From positions 7,720,821 through 7,784,820 of the forward strand of contig JAQFVV010006203.1 of NCBI GenBank assembly GCA_028023455.1: a stretch of 64,000 nucleotides of DNA, written 5' to 3'. Made by a program: the position numbers and the translations under genes. Positions 1 to 10,344 of this stretch are shown here, in pieces; within the stretch, counting starts at the first letter, position 1, and every line of letters begins with the position of its first letter. Source of the stretch: Epiperipatus broadwayi. Its lineage: Eukaryota > Onychophora > Udeonychophora > Euonychophora > Peripatidae. The notes beneath the pieces are model-generated. The model was not told the origin of the DNA. It made no database searches and saw only the letters and a list, made by a program, of their open reading frames with translations.

Positions 1-255
1 ATAAGAACTGATAGAACACATTTATGAAAAACCTTCCTTTTCAAACATATAGGCATATTACCTTTTAGTATCAAGTTATTTCTACCAAAAGGACTCCAAC
101 CAAGTTTAATTCTATGATTAATTTCACCCATTATGTTTATGTTTGTATTAATAATGTGACCAAGGTATTTGTAGCTGTTAACTTCTTTTAACTCATCATA
201 ATCAATCTTTATTTTCATATTTTGGAAAAATCCATTGAACATTACTTTAGACTTT

Positions 256-864
256 TTAACATTTATCTTTAGTCCTATTTTCATCTGATAACTCCTGCAA
301 CATTTCCTGCAGCTCTAAAGCATTATTTGCAAAAACAACTACATCATCTGAAAAATCTATATGACTTTCATAATCTCCATTTACTTTCACTCCTTTAGCT
401 TTCCATTTTAATCCACAAAATACTTTTTGCAGCACTGCTGTAAAAAGTTTTGGAGATATGGAGTCACCCTGTCTTACACCCTTCTCAATGTTGACTTTCC
501 CAGTATCATTATGTAATCTAATTGCTACTATTGCATTTTTATAAATATTCTTTAAAATATGACAATATCCTGGATCTATACCTTGATGATCTAATGCTTT
601 AATCACCAAAGAAATATTTATAGAATCAAATGCCTTTTCATAATTTACAAATCCAAAGCATAATGGCAATTCATATTCATTTGTTCTTTCAATAATTTCT
701 CTCAATACCTGGATATGATATACTGTACTAAAACCACTTTTAATTCCAGCTTGTTCTCTAGGTTGGTGGAAATCCAATGTTCTCTGTAGACGAGTTGTAA
801 TTATCTTGGTAAAATTTTTGTATAAAACTGATAGGTCTATAACTTCTAATATCTTTTTTATCAC
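256..864 (-). pseudogene. RTE reverse transcriptase core
   Basis: This is the longest open stretch of the left RTE copy, 202 codons. RT blocks appear in order: LDFHQPREQAGIKSGFST, motif A as FVNYEKAFDSIN, GVRQGDSISPKLFTAVLQ (block 4), and the catalytic block 5 as HIDFSDDVVVFANN. In the last, F-S-D-D replaces the usual F-A-D-D. Motif A has N where most relatives have D (FVDYEKAFD), so the copy is probably catalytically dead even apart from its frameshifts. Sequence upstream to about 1120 is in other frames but still recognisable (KAPGND-type block near 1010). Confidence 0.92.
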
Positions 865-1232
865 ATTTTTTAAATATTAATACTGCATTCTTCCAATCAT
901 CTGATACATCTTTATCATTTAGGCATTTGGTATATAACTGCTAAAAAAATTTCTATTTCTTTATCTGCTTCTTTTAATATATCAATTATAATTCATCATT
1001 ACCTGGAGTCTTTCCTTTCTTCATAAATTTAATTGCATGTCTCATTTCTTCATTTAAAATTCTGGATAATTTCGAAGATGTAATAGATATAGAAGATACT
1101 TGTTCTTTATTACTATATAATTCTTGATAGAAGATTATACCCATTTCATGATGTTATCTCTCTTTTTAGTAATAATTCCATCTTTTCTACTTATTGCAAA
1201 TATAAATTTCCTACCAATACCAAAATGTTGTT

Positions 1233-1550
1233 TTACACTCTTGAGACTTTATTCTCTTCTACAGCTTTCCTTGCTAGTATACAGTTATACTTTCTTATAT
1301 CACTTTCAACTCTTTTCTGCACCATTTTACAAAATTTTAGGTATTCAATCTTTTTTAATGCATAATTTTTGTATATCTTCATATTTTTTCTTTTCTTCAT
1401 AAATTCTCTAGTCTTAGTAGAAATTTTATTGGCTAATTGCTGCTTTTTTCTACCAGCTATCTTTGTTGCAGTTTTTAAAAGTGTATCAGTTATTTTCTTA
1501 TTAATTTCATTCAAATCTGAATCATGTTCAAAATCTATTAATACTTGCAC
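1233..1550 (-). pseudogene. RTE linker between endonuclease and reverse transcriptase
   Basis: About 105 codons of Lys/Arg-rich sequence (motifs KTATKIAGRKKQQ, TREFMKKRKNMK). It is basic and probably helical. The same block is found in the plus-strand RTE copy at 62266-62634, which supports its place in the element. RTE family members usually carry this kind of basic connector before the RT. It has no known enzymatic role. Confidence 0.8.
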
Positions 1551-1674
1551 TGATTTGTAAGTTCTGATTTAAATTCATTAGAATGTTTCTGAAGATTAGA
1601 AATATCAACTGTAAGTATTGTTTTTCTTACTAATTTTTGTCTCTTTAGTTTTGCATTAACATGTATCTTATTAA

Positions 1675-1893
1675 TCAATGATCACTTCCTGTGTTAAATT
1701 TATTAAGAACATTACAATCTTGAAATATGTATTTTTTATTAGTTAAAATATAATCCAATTCTGTTGTATCTTCATTTGGATGCTTCCATGTCCATTTTCT
1801 TTTAACATTTTTCTCAAAAAAAGAATTCATAGGTTTTTTTTCCTGCAAACTCCACAAGTTTATGTCTTCTCTCGTTTCTATTACCATAAGCAA
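1675..1893 (-). pseudogene. RTE endonuclease domain, C-terminal part
   Basis: An open segment of 72 codons continues the EEP domain. The motif NSFFEKN then WTWKHPNEDTTELDYIL matches the 'TW.SPDG..RNQIDYIL' block, and the segment ends at GSDH, the catalytic SDH motif. Just upstream (about 1900-1960, other frame) sits a degraded GDFNARIG block. The break between the two pieces is a frameshift, not an intron. Confidence 0.85.
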
Positions 1894-1969
1894 AATTACC
1901 TACAGCACTTTCATTTGTTTACCAATTCTAGCATTAAAGTCTCCCATATAAAAAACTTCTATTATTTCA

Positions 1970-2329
1970 TCACTGAGAACTTGTTGGGGCATAAACCTGA
2001 ATTATCTGTATTTGGTATCTGCTATTAAGTTGTATAACTAATCTTGCCACTCTCTCCGATACACCATCAATCTCCATAATGTTGTTCTTCCATTTTTTAT
2101 TTATAATGAATCCTACTCCACTTGTATTTCCAATATTTGTGCCTTTATAGTAGAGCACACACATATTTTTTAAATCAATTGTCTCTTCACCTTTTCTTCT
2201 AACTTCACAAAGTCCAATAATGTCCCATTTACAATAATACAGTTCTTCTAATTCTTGTTCACTTAAAAGTGAACTGCAGTTGTAAGTACCTAAATAAAAT
2301 GTCACCATCAAATAGCAACTTGGGTGCAC
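1970..2329 (-). pseudogene. RTE endonuclease domain, N-terminal part
   Basis: About 119 codons stay open. Recognisable endonuclease/exonuclease/phosphatase (EEP) fold motifs are GTYNCSSL near the start, DIIGLCEVRRKGE (the family's catalytic E is in 'EVR'), SGVGFIINKKW, and QVYAPTSSQ at the end. The ATG chosen by the open frame is not necessarily the original start. The family nicks target DNA for target-primed reverse transcription. The reading frame breaks before the GDFNA motif, so the domain is split from the next segment. Confidence 0.88.
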
Positions 2330-2374
2330 AACCAGGATATTCTTAGCACTCTCTGCCTTCGAAGATTATATATA

Positions 2375-2580
2375 ATGTAATATAAAGAGCATGCTAATAA
2401 CTCAAAAAACTTTTCTGAATATTCCTATCCTCAAGCTGTTTTCAAGATGTGGCTATCATCAGTGATGTGCTAGGATATTCAGACATTAGAACAGTGATAG
2501 CCACAGTTTTAAACTTGTTTGGGGATAGGGATAGTTGGAAAAAAAATTTAAGAGCTATTAGCATGCTCTTTATACTACAT
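2375..2580. mobile_element. Foldback MITE with about 85-bp terminal inverted repeats
   Basis: The two ends are inverted copies. The left end begins atgtaatataaagagcatgc and the right end, reverse-complemented, begins atgtagtataaagagcatgc. The match continues, with scattered changes, through the 'ggctatca' block on each side and leaves a loop of about 30 bp around 2458-2490. There is no coding capacity. The structure fits a non-autonomous MITE or foldback element. The superfamily is not clear because no sure target-site duplication is seen. Confidence 0.75.
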
Positions 2581-2639
2581 TTGTAGTACAAGCTTATTAA
2601 ATTACGTCACGTGATGTATGACTTGATTTTTATTACTAA

Positions 2640-2655
2640 TATATATATATATATA
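2640..2655. repeat. TA dinucleotide microsatellite
   Basis: A short run of about eight TA units separates the MITE from a plus-strand LINE fragment. It may be the remains of an insertion tail or a target site. Confidence 0.8.
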
Positions 2656-2900
2656 GGGAGTAACAAGAAAGAATTTGAGTGAGAGAACAAATAAGCATTA
2701 CTGACTTCATAAAAAGAATTAAGAGTTTAGAATAAAACTGGGGTGAACTTATTGTTAGAAAAAAAAAGATGGACATCTAAAACTTTACGAAAGATTCAGA
2801 AAGAAATTACATGTGAAATGGATGAATAAAATAAATAAATTTACTGCTGTAATGTAGAGAAGTTATAGATCAAAATTACATAGAGAGATCATCCTACATT
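2656..2900 (+). pseudogene. RTE 3'-terminal fragment, 5'-truncated
   Basis: The sequence starting gggagtaacaagaaag matches the end of the right-hand RTE copy at 63881-64000 (ggagtaacaagaagagactg). Translated with frameshifts it gives the C-terminal signature GVTRK..., VREQISITDFIKRIKSL, corresponding to 'TRRDR...IREQT.VTDLIKKIKKLKW.WAGHIAR'. Only the last part of the element is present, as expected for a 5'-truncated insertion. It sits on the opposite strand from the RTE copy at 1-2365, with the MITE between them. The 3' limit is uncertain. Confidence 0.72.
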
Positions 2901-4979
2901 GTATCAGTGTCAGAATATGCCTCAAACTGTATACAGCATTAGCAACTTTACATAAGTAATATTTTTTGTTGCTTCATTTTATCTATGCATTTGATATTTT
3001 CATCATTCCATATTTTTTCCAGCTATTTGAGGAAAAATATTTTTACATTTTTGCTCAACAATTTAATTTTTTCTAGATGCTTTACAACAACTATTTGTAG
3101 TATAACTATTACTAATCCATCCCATATTTTTCCCCAATCATTTCTTAAATAATCATATCTAAGCTGGGAATTACCAGAAATAGTTATAGTTACTTCACAT
3201 TCTGTTATGATCTGAATTTCAATTGTATATGACAGTATTCCTTTGTCAACACAAGCAATGAAACACGATCATAAAATTTCAAATAAGTTCAATTAAATGT
3301 TTTCATTAATTTAACTATTCTCTGATAGCCAAGGATGTCTCATCTTGATTATATAAAATAATCAAATTATTTATTCTTGGGAGTTCACAAGAAATTAGAA
3401 TATCAAAAATGACAGCTGGAATTGCTATCCATGGAGTTTGAATATAAAATCCATTAATCTACTATGGGAGAAAACTGTATAGGACTTCAAATTGGTTATG
3501 ATTAGGTAACAGCTTGCTTGATTACAGTCTTAAGATTATACCACCTGACGAGTATAATATTTCTTTGAACACATATGATAGTTATCTATCCAATATTGGT
3601 TAGTAAATGGAAACTACTAGATCATCCATATGAGGGTTGTTGTAATAGCATTTGTCCTATTTAATAAAAGTTGTTTTACCATTTACTTATCTACCTCTAT
3701 GGATCCCCTCCCCCATATATATTATTTAAATACATAAATAATTAAAGTACTTCGTGCTTATAAATGTTAACAAATTGCTTCGAATCAATATATTATTTGC
3801 TTAAGAGTTAATAAATGGTCACGTTATAGCATAACACAAACTTGTAATTTTTTTTATTACCCAAACTTGTAATTGTTGTTTCTAATGTCTGTTATTACAT
3901 AATATTCATTGAGTAAATATACACATCAAATTGATATGTTAATTCCCATGGCATCTGTTGTAAATAACAACAAACCAGTTTTTTATTTTTAATTCAAAAA
4001 CTATCATATTCCAGTCTGAAATATTCATATTATTACTTGTAATTTTAACTATTGGAAAATAAAAATAGTTATTATTTTTTCTGTAAAGCAAATTTCATTT
4101 TACAATTTTTTTTCCCCGTACATTTTATATGTTGTATTCTGTATTACTCTAGATTTCGTATTACTTTCTTTATGAGGGTATTTTAATTTCTTTTTAAAAG
4201 TTTTATTTGTGTTTTTATACCAATATATTTTTATTTGTAAATTGTAATTATTTCTGGAAAAAAAAAATGTTATCAGTTATATTACTATCTCAAAAGATAA
4301 AGAAAACGACAAATGTAAATAAAACAAAGTTCTTTATTTATATAAACAATTAAAAAAAAAAATTAAACAGGAATAAAATTAATTAAATATACTGATATAA
4401 TATCGAAGACGTTAGATACTAGAAACAGGAAATATCTTGAAAAATGATTCCAAAAATAAAAATTTAATTTTTTATGAAGATAATAAAATTCTATTACTTC
4501 AGTTAATTAATCAACTAGTCTGAAGTCTTGAATATTGTTTAAAATAGGATTAGATAAATTAAGGAAATATATACTACGCTTAGCTATTTTCCAAAGTCTG
4601 CGGTACTCTTATAGGTTAGGGACAATTCTTATCTTCCTTCATACTAACATCGCTTCCCAATCCCAAAGATTACTGTCTTTATTTTTTCTTTCTTAATCCT
4701 AAGCAGGCAACATATCAGCGCTGGAGTTGTAGAGAAAAGCAGCCATCTATAGTTAAGTAATACATTCATTTTATATGTATATTGACAAATGTAAGGCCCA
4801 TTTCTCCATAAAGGCATATGTATTTTTTAAGCTATTAAGATATTTTCTATTTAGTCTGTATCTAATTTATCTACCATATGGGCTGAATTAACCATTAAGA
4901 AATATATGATTACTATAAATGCACGTTAATTCTTTGTACTTATATATATATTAAACAGCGCCTAACCCTATACAATAAA
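2901..4979. other. AT-rich DNA, no gene seen
   Basis: Both strands contain only short chance ORFs. I see no tRNA-like boxes, no convincing splice-flanked exon and no recognisable transposon protein. A slightly more GC-balanced patch near 4600-4740 was read in all frames without a match. Confidence 0.6.
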
Positions 4980-5178
4980 TCAAATAAAAATTCATATAAC
5001 TTTATGATACTAGCCAAAAAAAACTAAACTTTACTAACATTCTTCCACAACCATGGTTTCATCTATTAACAAATAGACCTTTTCAAGCGAAATTCAAATA
5101 AACATACCACCTATATATATAACAAAATAGCCTTCCCATCACTTCACTTAAAAACCCAACTTCCTTTAATATCAACGA
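4980..5178 (-). repeat. PLE terminal repeat, inverted copy (left arm)
   Basis: The reverse complement reads through tataggtggtatgttta..., gaatttcgcttgaa..., ttgtggaagaatgtta... and ends gttatatgaatttttattt. The same blocks occur in the same order at 7123-7291 on the plus strand. This arm holds an extra stem-loop (5055-5087) that the right arm lacks. Confidence 0.85.
5055..5087 (-). other. Hammerhead-like stem-loop in PLE terminal repeat
   Basis: On the minus strand: cttgaaaagg, then a stem tctatt / aataga closed by a tgtt loop, then tgaaacc. It has the topology of the CTGANGA-stem II-GAAA core of hammerhead ribozymes that PLEs often carry, but the first block is degenerate. I infer a relic, not an active ribozyme. 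Confidence 0.45.
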
Positions 5179-5228
5179 GATTGTTGGAAATAAATTTAAG
5201 TATAGGGTATTATAATAAAAGGCCTGAG

Positions 5229-5288
5229 GGTTCATCTGTTTTAAATGTTTTCGATTTAGCAATTTTAAGTAAAGGTCCTTCCTTTTAG
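5229..5288 (+). pseudogene. PLE N-terminal conserved motif
   Basis: Twenty codons ending in a stop contain FDLAILSKGPSF. This matches the conserved 'NLS...L...E...LLSKGPKFVP' block found at the N-terminal side of PLE reverse transcriptases. The equivalent in the other PLE here (38351-37470, minus) reads NISEILLCGPRFV. It lies in the right place, upstream of the RT. Confidence 0.65.
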
Positions 5289-5340
5289 CAATAGGAATGT
5301 GGTATTTGATTTTATTTCTATTGAATTTTGTAGGAATACT

Positions 5341-5430
5341 CTAGTCGAGAGGTCAGCGCGACTGCCTTGCACTTGCAGGCAGTTGCCCGGGTTGCGGTTC
5401 GCGTCCCAGCCGATGCTATGACACTTAAAA
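5341..5430 (+). mobile_element. tRNA-derived SINE, inserted in PLE
   Basis: A conspicuously GC-rich island in AT-rich DNA. It has an A-box-like start (tagtcgagaggtcagcgcg), the segment gcaggcagttgcccggg, a B-box-like ggttcgcgtcccag, and then an A-rich tail after atgacactt. The same arrangement (gcagctggcccgggg, cccagtca, tgacat, A-rich tail) occurs at 23062-23175, so this is a family and not a single tRNA gene. It cannot fold as a normal tRNA over its full length. Confidence 0.72.
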
Positions 5431-5519
5431 AATAAAAAGTCCTTACATTTAATTTTGAATAAGCAATTACTTGAGAGAGAACAATTTGTTTTTTTTTCTA
5501 TGATAAAAATTAGAACAAT

Positions 5520-5834
5520 TTGTTTTTATTCCAAAGAAAATGGATTTTCTTAATAAAAAGATTAAAAACCAATGTTACTCAATTCAAACAAGACAAAAGT
5601 GGCCATTATGCATTGTTAAATAATAGTGATTTTAAAAATAAAGTTTCTTTAACATTAAATAGTGGGAGGTATTCTATTTTAAATTGTGATCCTGGTAAAA
5701 AAATAAAACCTAAGTTAATTGAAATAGTGAAAATTATAGTAAATAATTTTTTTGCATATTTAAATTATTCTAGTGATTTTTTGGCTTCTAGTTTTTCTTT
5801 AATACGAAATCTCATAAAGATAATTTTTCTTTAA
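5520..5834 (+). pseudogene. PLE reverse transcriptase, N-terminal part
   Basis: An open stretch of 104 codons. The block FKQDKSGHYALLNNSDFKNK corresponds to the PLE motif 'ILKADKGNATVVLDRSDY..K', followed by GRYSILNCDPGKKIKPKL, equivalent to 'GTYK.L..DPTKK.E.KL'. The downstream half (VNNFFAYLNYSSDF...) is less clear. In PLEs this region precedes the RT fingers. The frame is lost after 5834. Confidence 0.75.
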
Positions 5835-6199
5835 GGTGTATTTTTGATTTTATAAAAGAGAATTGTTGATAAAATTTCAATTTTTTTTTGTAATATGTTT
5901 TAATAATTATATAAATTTAGATCAATTTTGAGTATGTTCTCTTTTTAAGCATATGATAAAATTAATGGATCTGTTTTAGGAAAAAATGTTTTTGGTAGTC
6001 TACATATCGAAAACATATATCAACCACTTGATAGGACTTAATGTGTTTCTTGATGTTTTAAAAAAATTTGAATATTTTTCTGCAGATAAGATTAAGGTTA
6101 TTCATGATTTGCTATTGTTATAAGAGGATTCCATATATTTTGTGTGTAATTATGTGTTTTATAAAATTAGAGGGTTGAGTTATAGGTTATATTATTTCT

Positions 6200-6560
6200 C
6201 CTTTAATGTGCTCTGTCTATATTGATTTCTTTAGAGAATAGTGTTATTAATAATTTTTCTGTTTCTTTAAAATTATTTGTTAGGCATATTGATGATTGTG
6301 TTTGTTTTGCAGGAGGATAAATGGAATTTTTCTTTTTTATAAATTGAATGCTTTTGATTCTAAAATTACATTTGCTATTGAAGGGGTGGGGTGGGGGCCA
6401 CATTTGAATTTGTAAAGTTAAAATTTTTAGATGTTGGTAATGTTTTATTTTGTAGTCATTTTATTTAAGAAAAACATTTAAGAAATATGATATGCCAGAT
6501 AATTATTAATCTTTTATTCATAAGATAGTTTCTTTATTGAATTTTTGCTATAGGAACAGG
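6200..6560 (+). pseudogene. PLE reverse transcriptase palm remnants
   Basis: Frame-broken fragments in order: LFVRHIDDCVCFAGG (about 6262-6310), where 'HIDD' stands for the catalytic YxDD box; LNAFDSKITFAIE (about 6345-6382), equivalent to 'LN.LHP.IKFT.E'; VKLKFLDV (about 6415-6435), equivalent to 'LPFLDV'; and SFIHKIVSLLNFCYRN (about 6512-6560), equivalent to 'SHKR.VV..L..R'. The catalytic aspartates are retained, but multiple stops make the copy inactive. Confidence 0.75.
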
Positions 6561-6768
6561 CTTACTAATTTTGAATATCCCAGAGGAGCCAATTTGCTTC
6601 TGACCATATTGCATTAGGATATAATAATGAATTTATTAGGAATATTATATTTACTAAAAATATTTATAGATCTGTTAATAATAAAGGTTTAAGTGTTAAT
6701 GTGAATAAAGAGTTGATTTCTTTGCCATACAAGCCATCAATTAGTAAATTTATAAGAATAGTTTTGTA

Positions 6769-7160
6769 TTGGGTGATATGAGAAAGTGGCTTGAAAGGCC
6801 TGAATTTAAATTCATAACTAAATGGTTCAAAATTGTTGATTGCAAATCTATTTCTGGAGTAGTTGATAAGATTCCTTATAGTTGTCATAAAATATATATA
6901 CGTCACAGTAAATTAAGTCTTAACGAAAGAGTTAAAATCATGAGTAGAGTAAAAAATAAATATAATAGCTCAGATTTGTATATTCACGAACTGAATACAG
7001 GTTATAACAGATTATTTGACAATGCAGAGATCATCTTTATGAAAAAAGTGGATTGAAAGAGTAAAAGAAACTTTGATAAAATATTTTGAATCTGAGATCA
7101 TCAATCTCATGAAGTTATTCTTTGATATTAAAGGAAGTTAGGTTTTGAACTGAATGATGA
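6769..7160 (+). pseudogene. PLE GIY-YIG endonuclease domain
   Basis: Open for 95 codons to 7056, then continuing in another frame to about 7135. VVDKIPYSCHKIYIRHSKL corresponds to 'GVYKIPC..C.KVYIGETGRSL', with the second motif damaged (YIR for YIG). SSDLYIHELNTGYNRLFDN matches 'SALAEH...TGH.I.WDNAKI'. The tail RVKETLIKYFESEIINLM matches the PLE C-terminal extension and resembles that of the PLE at 17966-18290. This nuclease domain separates canonical PLEs from endonuclease-lacking telomeric types. Confidence 0.82.
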
Positions 7161-7291
7161 AAAGCTATTTTGTTTAGTATATATAGGTGGTATGTTTAGT
7201 TGAATTTCACTTGAAGAGGTTTGTGGAAGAATTTTACTAAAGTTGAGTTTTCTGGGCTAGTATTTTAATGTTATATGAATTTTTATTTTAT
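7123..7291 (+). repeat. PLE terminal repeat (right arm)
   Basis: Begins with tttgatattaaaggaagtta and ends gttatatgaatttttatttt, inverted relative to 4980-5178. It overlaps the last codons of the nuclease ORF, as seen in other PLEs. Compared with the left arm, about 28 bp containing the stem-loop are missing. Confidence 0.82.
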
Positions 7292-7299
7292 ATATTTAA

Positions 7300-8015
7300 A
7301 TAACAAAGCCAATAATGCTCAAGGCTAGATAAGTTTATAAAAAGCAGTCAATATTTAAACAATACCAATATCAATACAATCAACAATACCAATCTGTTGT
7401 CAAGGCAAACCCTCTTTTAACAATAAAGATGAAAATCCACTTTTACTTATGGTCTAATATGTTTATATAGACTATAAGGATTACAACTTGATCACAGAGT
7501 TATTGATACAAAGAAGTTTAATTAAACAGGTATATATAACCTGTTTTGAAAGCAAATTAACAGATAGTCAATTATAACTTTCAAACTGTGCTCCAACAAT
7601 ATTAAATAATAAAACTAATAATGCTCAAAGGATAGGTTATAAAAGAAGGTGGATTCCCATCTTTATCGTTAAAAGGCTTCCCTGACAACAGATTGAGATT
7701 GTATTGATATTGTTTAAACTTACCTAACCTTTAACATTATTAGCTTTATTATTTAAATAATACATTGTTAGAATGCAGTTTGAAAGTTATAATTGATTAT
7801 CTGTTAATCTGCTTTCAGAACACATTATATTTACCTGTTTAATGAGGTTTATTTAAATTTCTTTGCACCAATAATTTAACTTTCTGTGATCAAGTTGCAA
7901 TTTTTATTGTCTATAAAAACATATTAGGCTATAAATAAAAATGGATTTTGACCTTTATTGATAACAGATTGAGATTGTTGATTGTGTTGATATTGTTTAA
8001 GTGTTGACTTCAATG
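7300..8015. repeat. Large palindromic composite repeat
   Basis: Left half (7300-7655) and right half (7660-8015) are imperfect reverse complements. Landmarks are caacttgatcacaga at about 7477 against tctgtgatcaagttg at about 7883, and tcaattataactttcaaact near 7570 against agtttgaaagttataattga near 7775. The internal order is A-B-a | A'-B'-A', where A (ctaataatg...caatctgttgtcagg...gatgggaatccac) appears at both ends of B. There is no coding capacity. It directly abuts the PLE, so it may be a foldback element or another inverted terminal-repeat pair. Confidence 0.8.
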
Positions 8016-8659
8016 AATGTGTATATATATATTTGGAAATACATGTTTCTGTATTATTCACCTATCTCCTCTCTGAGTTAAACACAACACCAACACTTGC
8101 TATCTTGTGCTTGCTAAATTTTGATTTTAGAAAGAGTAAAAAAACTTAATTAAAATTGAACAGACTTTAATCCTGCAGTAGATTGAGAACAGTTGAAAAT
8201 GATGATAGTATTGAAGAATATTAATTTCTGACTCTAATTCCCCTTTTCATTTTTTTACAACTCTCAACTCCATAAGAATTAAGAAACCAATGATGCGAAC
8301 AAGCTTAGTATGTTGGCAGTCCTTAATTGTGATCTTTATTGAAGGTAGTACAATCATGAATCTGTTTAAAACTGGATTTGAGACAAGAGTTCCAGTTGAT
8401 TATGTATATATAATATTTAGGCAGCTCTACTTAGGGATCCCCCTGTCTATCCCGGAAATAGCAGTCGTCCCAGAAATTATGGTCTAAAAATGACCTGTCT
8501 CGCATAGTTTGGTTAAGTTTATCATATCTAGCAATTACTCATTATGGGTATAAATTAATATTACCAATAGTAGTTGCTTAAGTAGGAGGAAAGATAAATA
8601 TTATAAATCTTTTTTGTCTTACTAATTATAAAATGTGCAAACTTTACATGATACACTCT
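8016..8659. other. Short AT-rich spacer with possible LINE 5' leader
   Basis: A plus-strand ORF of 65 codons (8290-8487) shows no match to a known protein. The GC-richer patch cagctctacttagggatccc...cggaaatagcagtcgtccc (8421-8472) lies just before the LINE at 8660 and may be its 5' untranslated leader. No other feature was seen. Confidence 0.4.
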
Positions 8660-8888
8660 TTAAGACCAGAATGGGGGACCGTACTAAAGCTAAAGAGCTG
8701 TCAATATTTAAAATCAATATAGCAGCTCTTAATGAAACTATTTCAGAAGTTTAATAGAACAGAAGAATAGTTACAAGTTTTTTTTGGAAAGACAGATCAA
8801 TCAGTGAAAGCATGATGTTGAAGTTGCTGTAAAGTCAAATTTAGTATCTTTTATTCTTGGCATTCCGCATCACATCAATGAAAGACTA

Positions 8889-9086
8889 ATGATGTTAAAA
8901 GATGCCTTGCACATCAGTACTAGTATTCATTTTATTAGTTCCTGCAGTTCATCTTTAGATTCAGAGAAACAAAGCTTTTATTCCTTGCTGGATAGCATTA
9001 TTACAGCAATATCATTAAAAAAATCCCAATTTTTACTTCTTGGAGATTTTAATGCACGTGTTGCTACAGAAACGAACTTTGCCTGA
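8889..9086 (+). pseudogene. LINE endonuclease fragment with GDFNA motif
   Basis: An open segment of 65 codons ends in FLLLGDFNARVATE, the EEP catalytic GDFNA block. The frame breaks directly after it. The next conserved block (the WMHP and LIDY motifs) lies about 120 bp downstream in another frame. Confidence 0.8.
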
Positions 9087-10137
9087 AAGGTGATAGAAAT
9101 AATGGTAGTAGTATTATAAATTTAAATGGTTTGTTATTGAATTTTTACAAAACATGTGGATTGACTATCACAAGCACTTTGTTTAGGCAGAAAAACCCTA
9201 TAATTAATATGGATGCATCCATGCTCAAAACAATGACATTTAATAGATTATATTACAGTTAGAAAAGAAGTTCATACTATGCGAACACTTACAAGTTAAA
9301 TTGTTGGACAAATCATAATTTGTACACACCAATTCTTTAAAAATATGTAGTATATGTACTAAATTTCATCAGCAACTAAATATTAAAATTAATTTGGACC
9401 TTCAGGATTATCACATTACTGAAGCATGGAATTATCTTATGGTGTGTTATGGAAAGAAGTAAATCTATTCTTGAGTTCACTAAAAAGGGGAATCTTTATT
9501 GATTTTGTAATAATGTTATCATTAGTAATGTGATTAAAAAGTAAACATGACATTTTCTGCTTGGTAGAATAATAAATTAAACATAGAACTTCATTATATA
9601 TATAAAAATCTAAAGCAGAAGTTCAACGAATGATTGGTGGATTAAAGTTGCAAAGAAGATAGATATTTGCTGATCATGGCTACTCATTTTTTTTTTTTAA
9701 TGCGCTGAAAGCAACATATGGACCTGAAAAACATTATCACAATCCTATTAAGTCCAGCAATGACACTCTCTTATATAATGGTAGCAATATTTTAAACAGA
9801 TGGAAGGGGTATGTTTTAAATAGTGATACAAGAATTAAGATGACAACTTTTAATGATACATTCATTTTATTTAGATTTGGATAAAGATATCAAGCTTAGT
9901 GAAAACCAAACAGCTTTTGGTGATTTTAAAAATGAAAAGGCCACTGGTTTTTATGAAATATCTGGACAAGTTTTAAAATATGGTAGAGATATTTTATTTC
10001 AAAAATATTGAAAATTTTAGGAATATATAGATCCATGAAGTTATGGCATTTGATCTTATATTGTTTCAATTTAAAAAAATAAATGGTTACAGAGATTCAA
10101 TATGATTTTAGACAAACAAATATTATAGACATGGTTT

Positions 10138-10344
10138 TTGTTGCCAGGAAAATGCAAGAAAAGTATCAGGAACAAAAGAGTGATTTTTAATATCGCTTTT
10201 ATTGATTTGGTTAAGGTATTTGATTCAATTAGTCAAACAGGTTTAGGGCATTGTTTGGAATTAGTTGGACGTCCACCTAATTTATTTGTATTATATAGCT
10301 TCTACATAATGGAGCAAGAGAAAGTATTACCAATACAAGTGTAA
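10138..10344 (+). pseudogene. LINE reverse transcriptase motif A region
   Basis: An open segment of 68 codons. RNKRVIFNIAFIDLVKVFDS matches 'NRDLYVTFVDLTKAFDTV' (RT motif A), with the first catalytic Asp retained in FIDL. It is followed by GLGHCLELVGRPPNLFVLY, equivalent to 'GLW.IM..FGCPPKFI'. The upstream frame has GFRSG...DMVF-like remnants at about 10105-10140. Confidence 0.8.

Larger units (their letters stand above)
1..2365 (-). mobile_element. RTE-type non-LTR retrotransposon, decayed, runs off left edge
   Basis: Read on the minus strand, this stretch holds an APE-type endonuclease followed by a reverse transcriptase in the order expected of an RTE-clade LINE, broken into several frames. 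The 5' end near 2365 shares the string agagtgctaagaat with the 5' region of the copy at 61320-64000, which helps fix the boundary. The RT continues past position 1, where minus-strand translation still shows the post-RT region (key word RIKLGWSPFGRNN). No complete ORF survives. The copy is close in protein and DNA to the plus-strand copy at the other end of the window. RTE elements insert by target-primed reverse transcription and encode one polyprotein. Confidence 0.93.
4980..7291 (+). mobile_element. Penelope-like element (PLE) with GIY-YIG nuclease, flanked by inverted terminal repeats
   Basis: On the plus strand the order is PLE N-terminal motif (5229-5288), thumb/fingers start (5520-5834), RT palm fragments (6200-6560) and GIY-YIG nuclease (6769-7160). 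Both ends carry the same repeat in opposite orientation: 4980-5178 is the reverse complement of 7123-7291 with many substitutions. PLEs are known to have terminal repeats ('pLTRs') in direct or inverted orientation. A tRNA-derived SINE lies inside at 5341-5430. All frames are broken. Identification is firm because independent parts of the protein appear in the right order on one strand. Confidence 0.88.

Noticed and set aside
1124-1402. 92-codon plus-strand ORF
   Set aside because: Antisense shadow of the left RTE copy.
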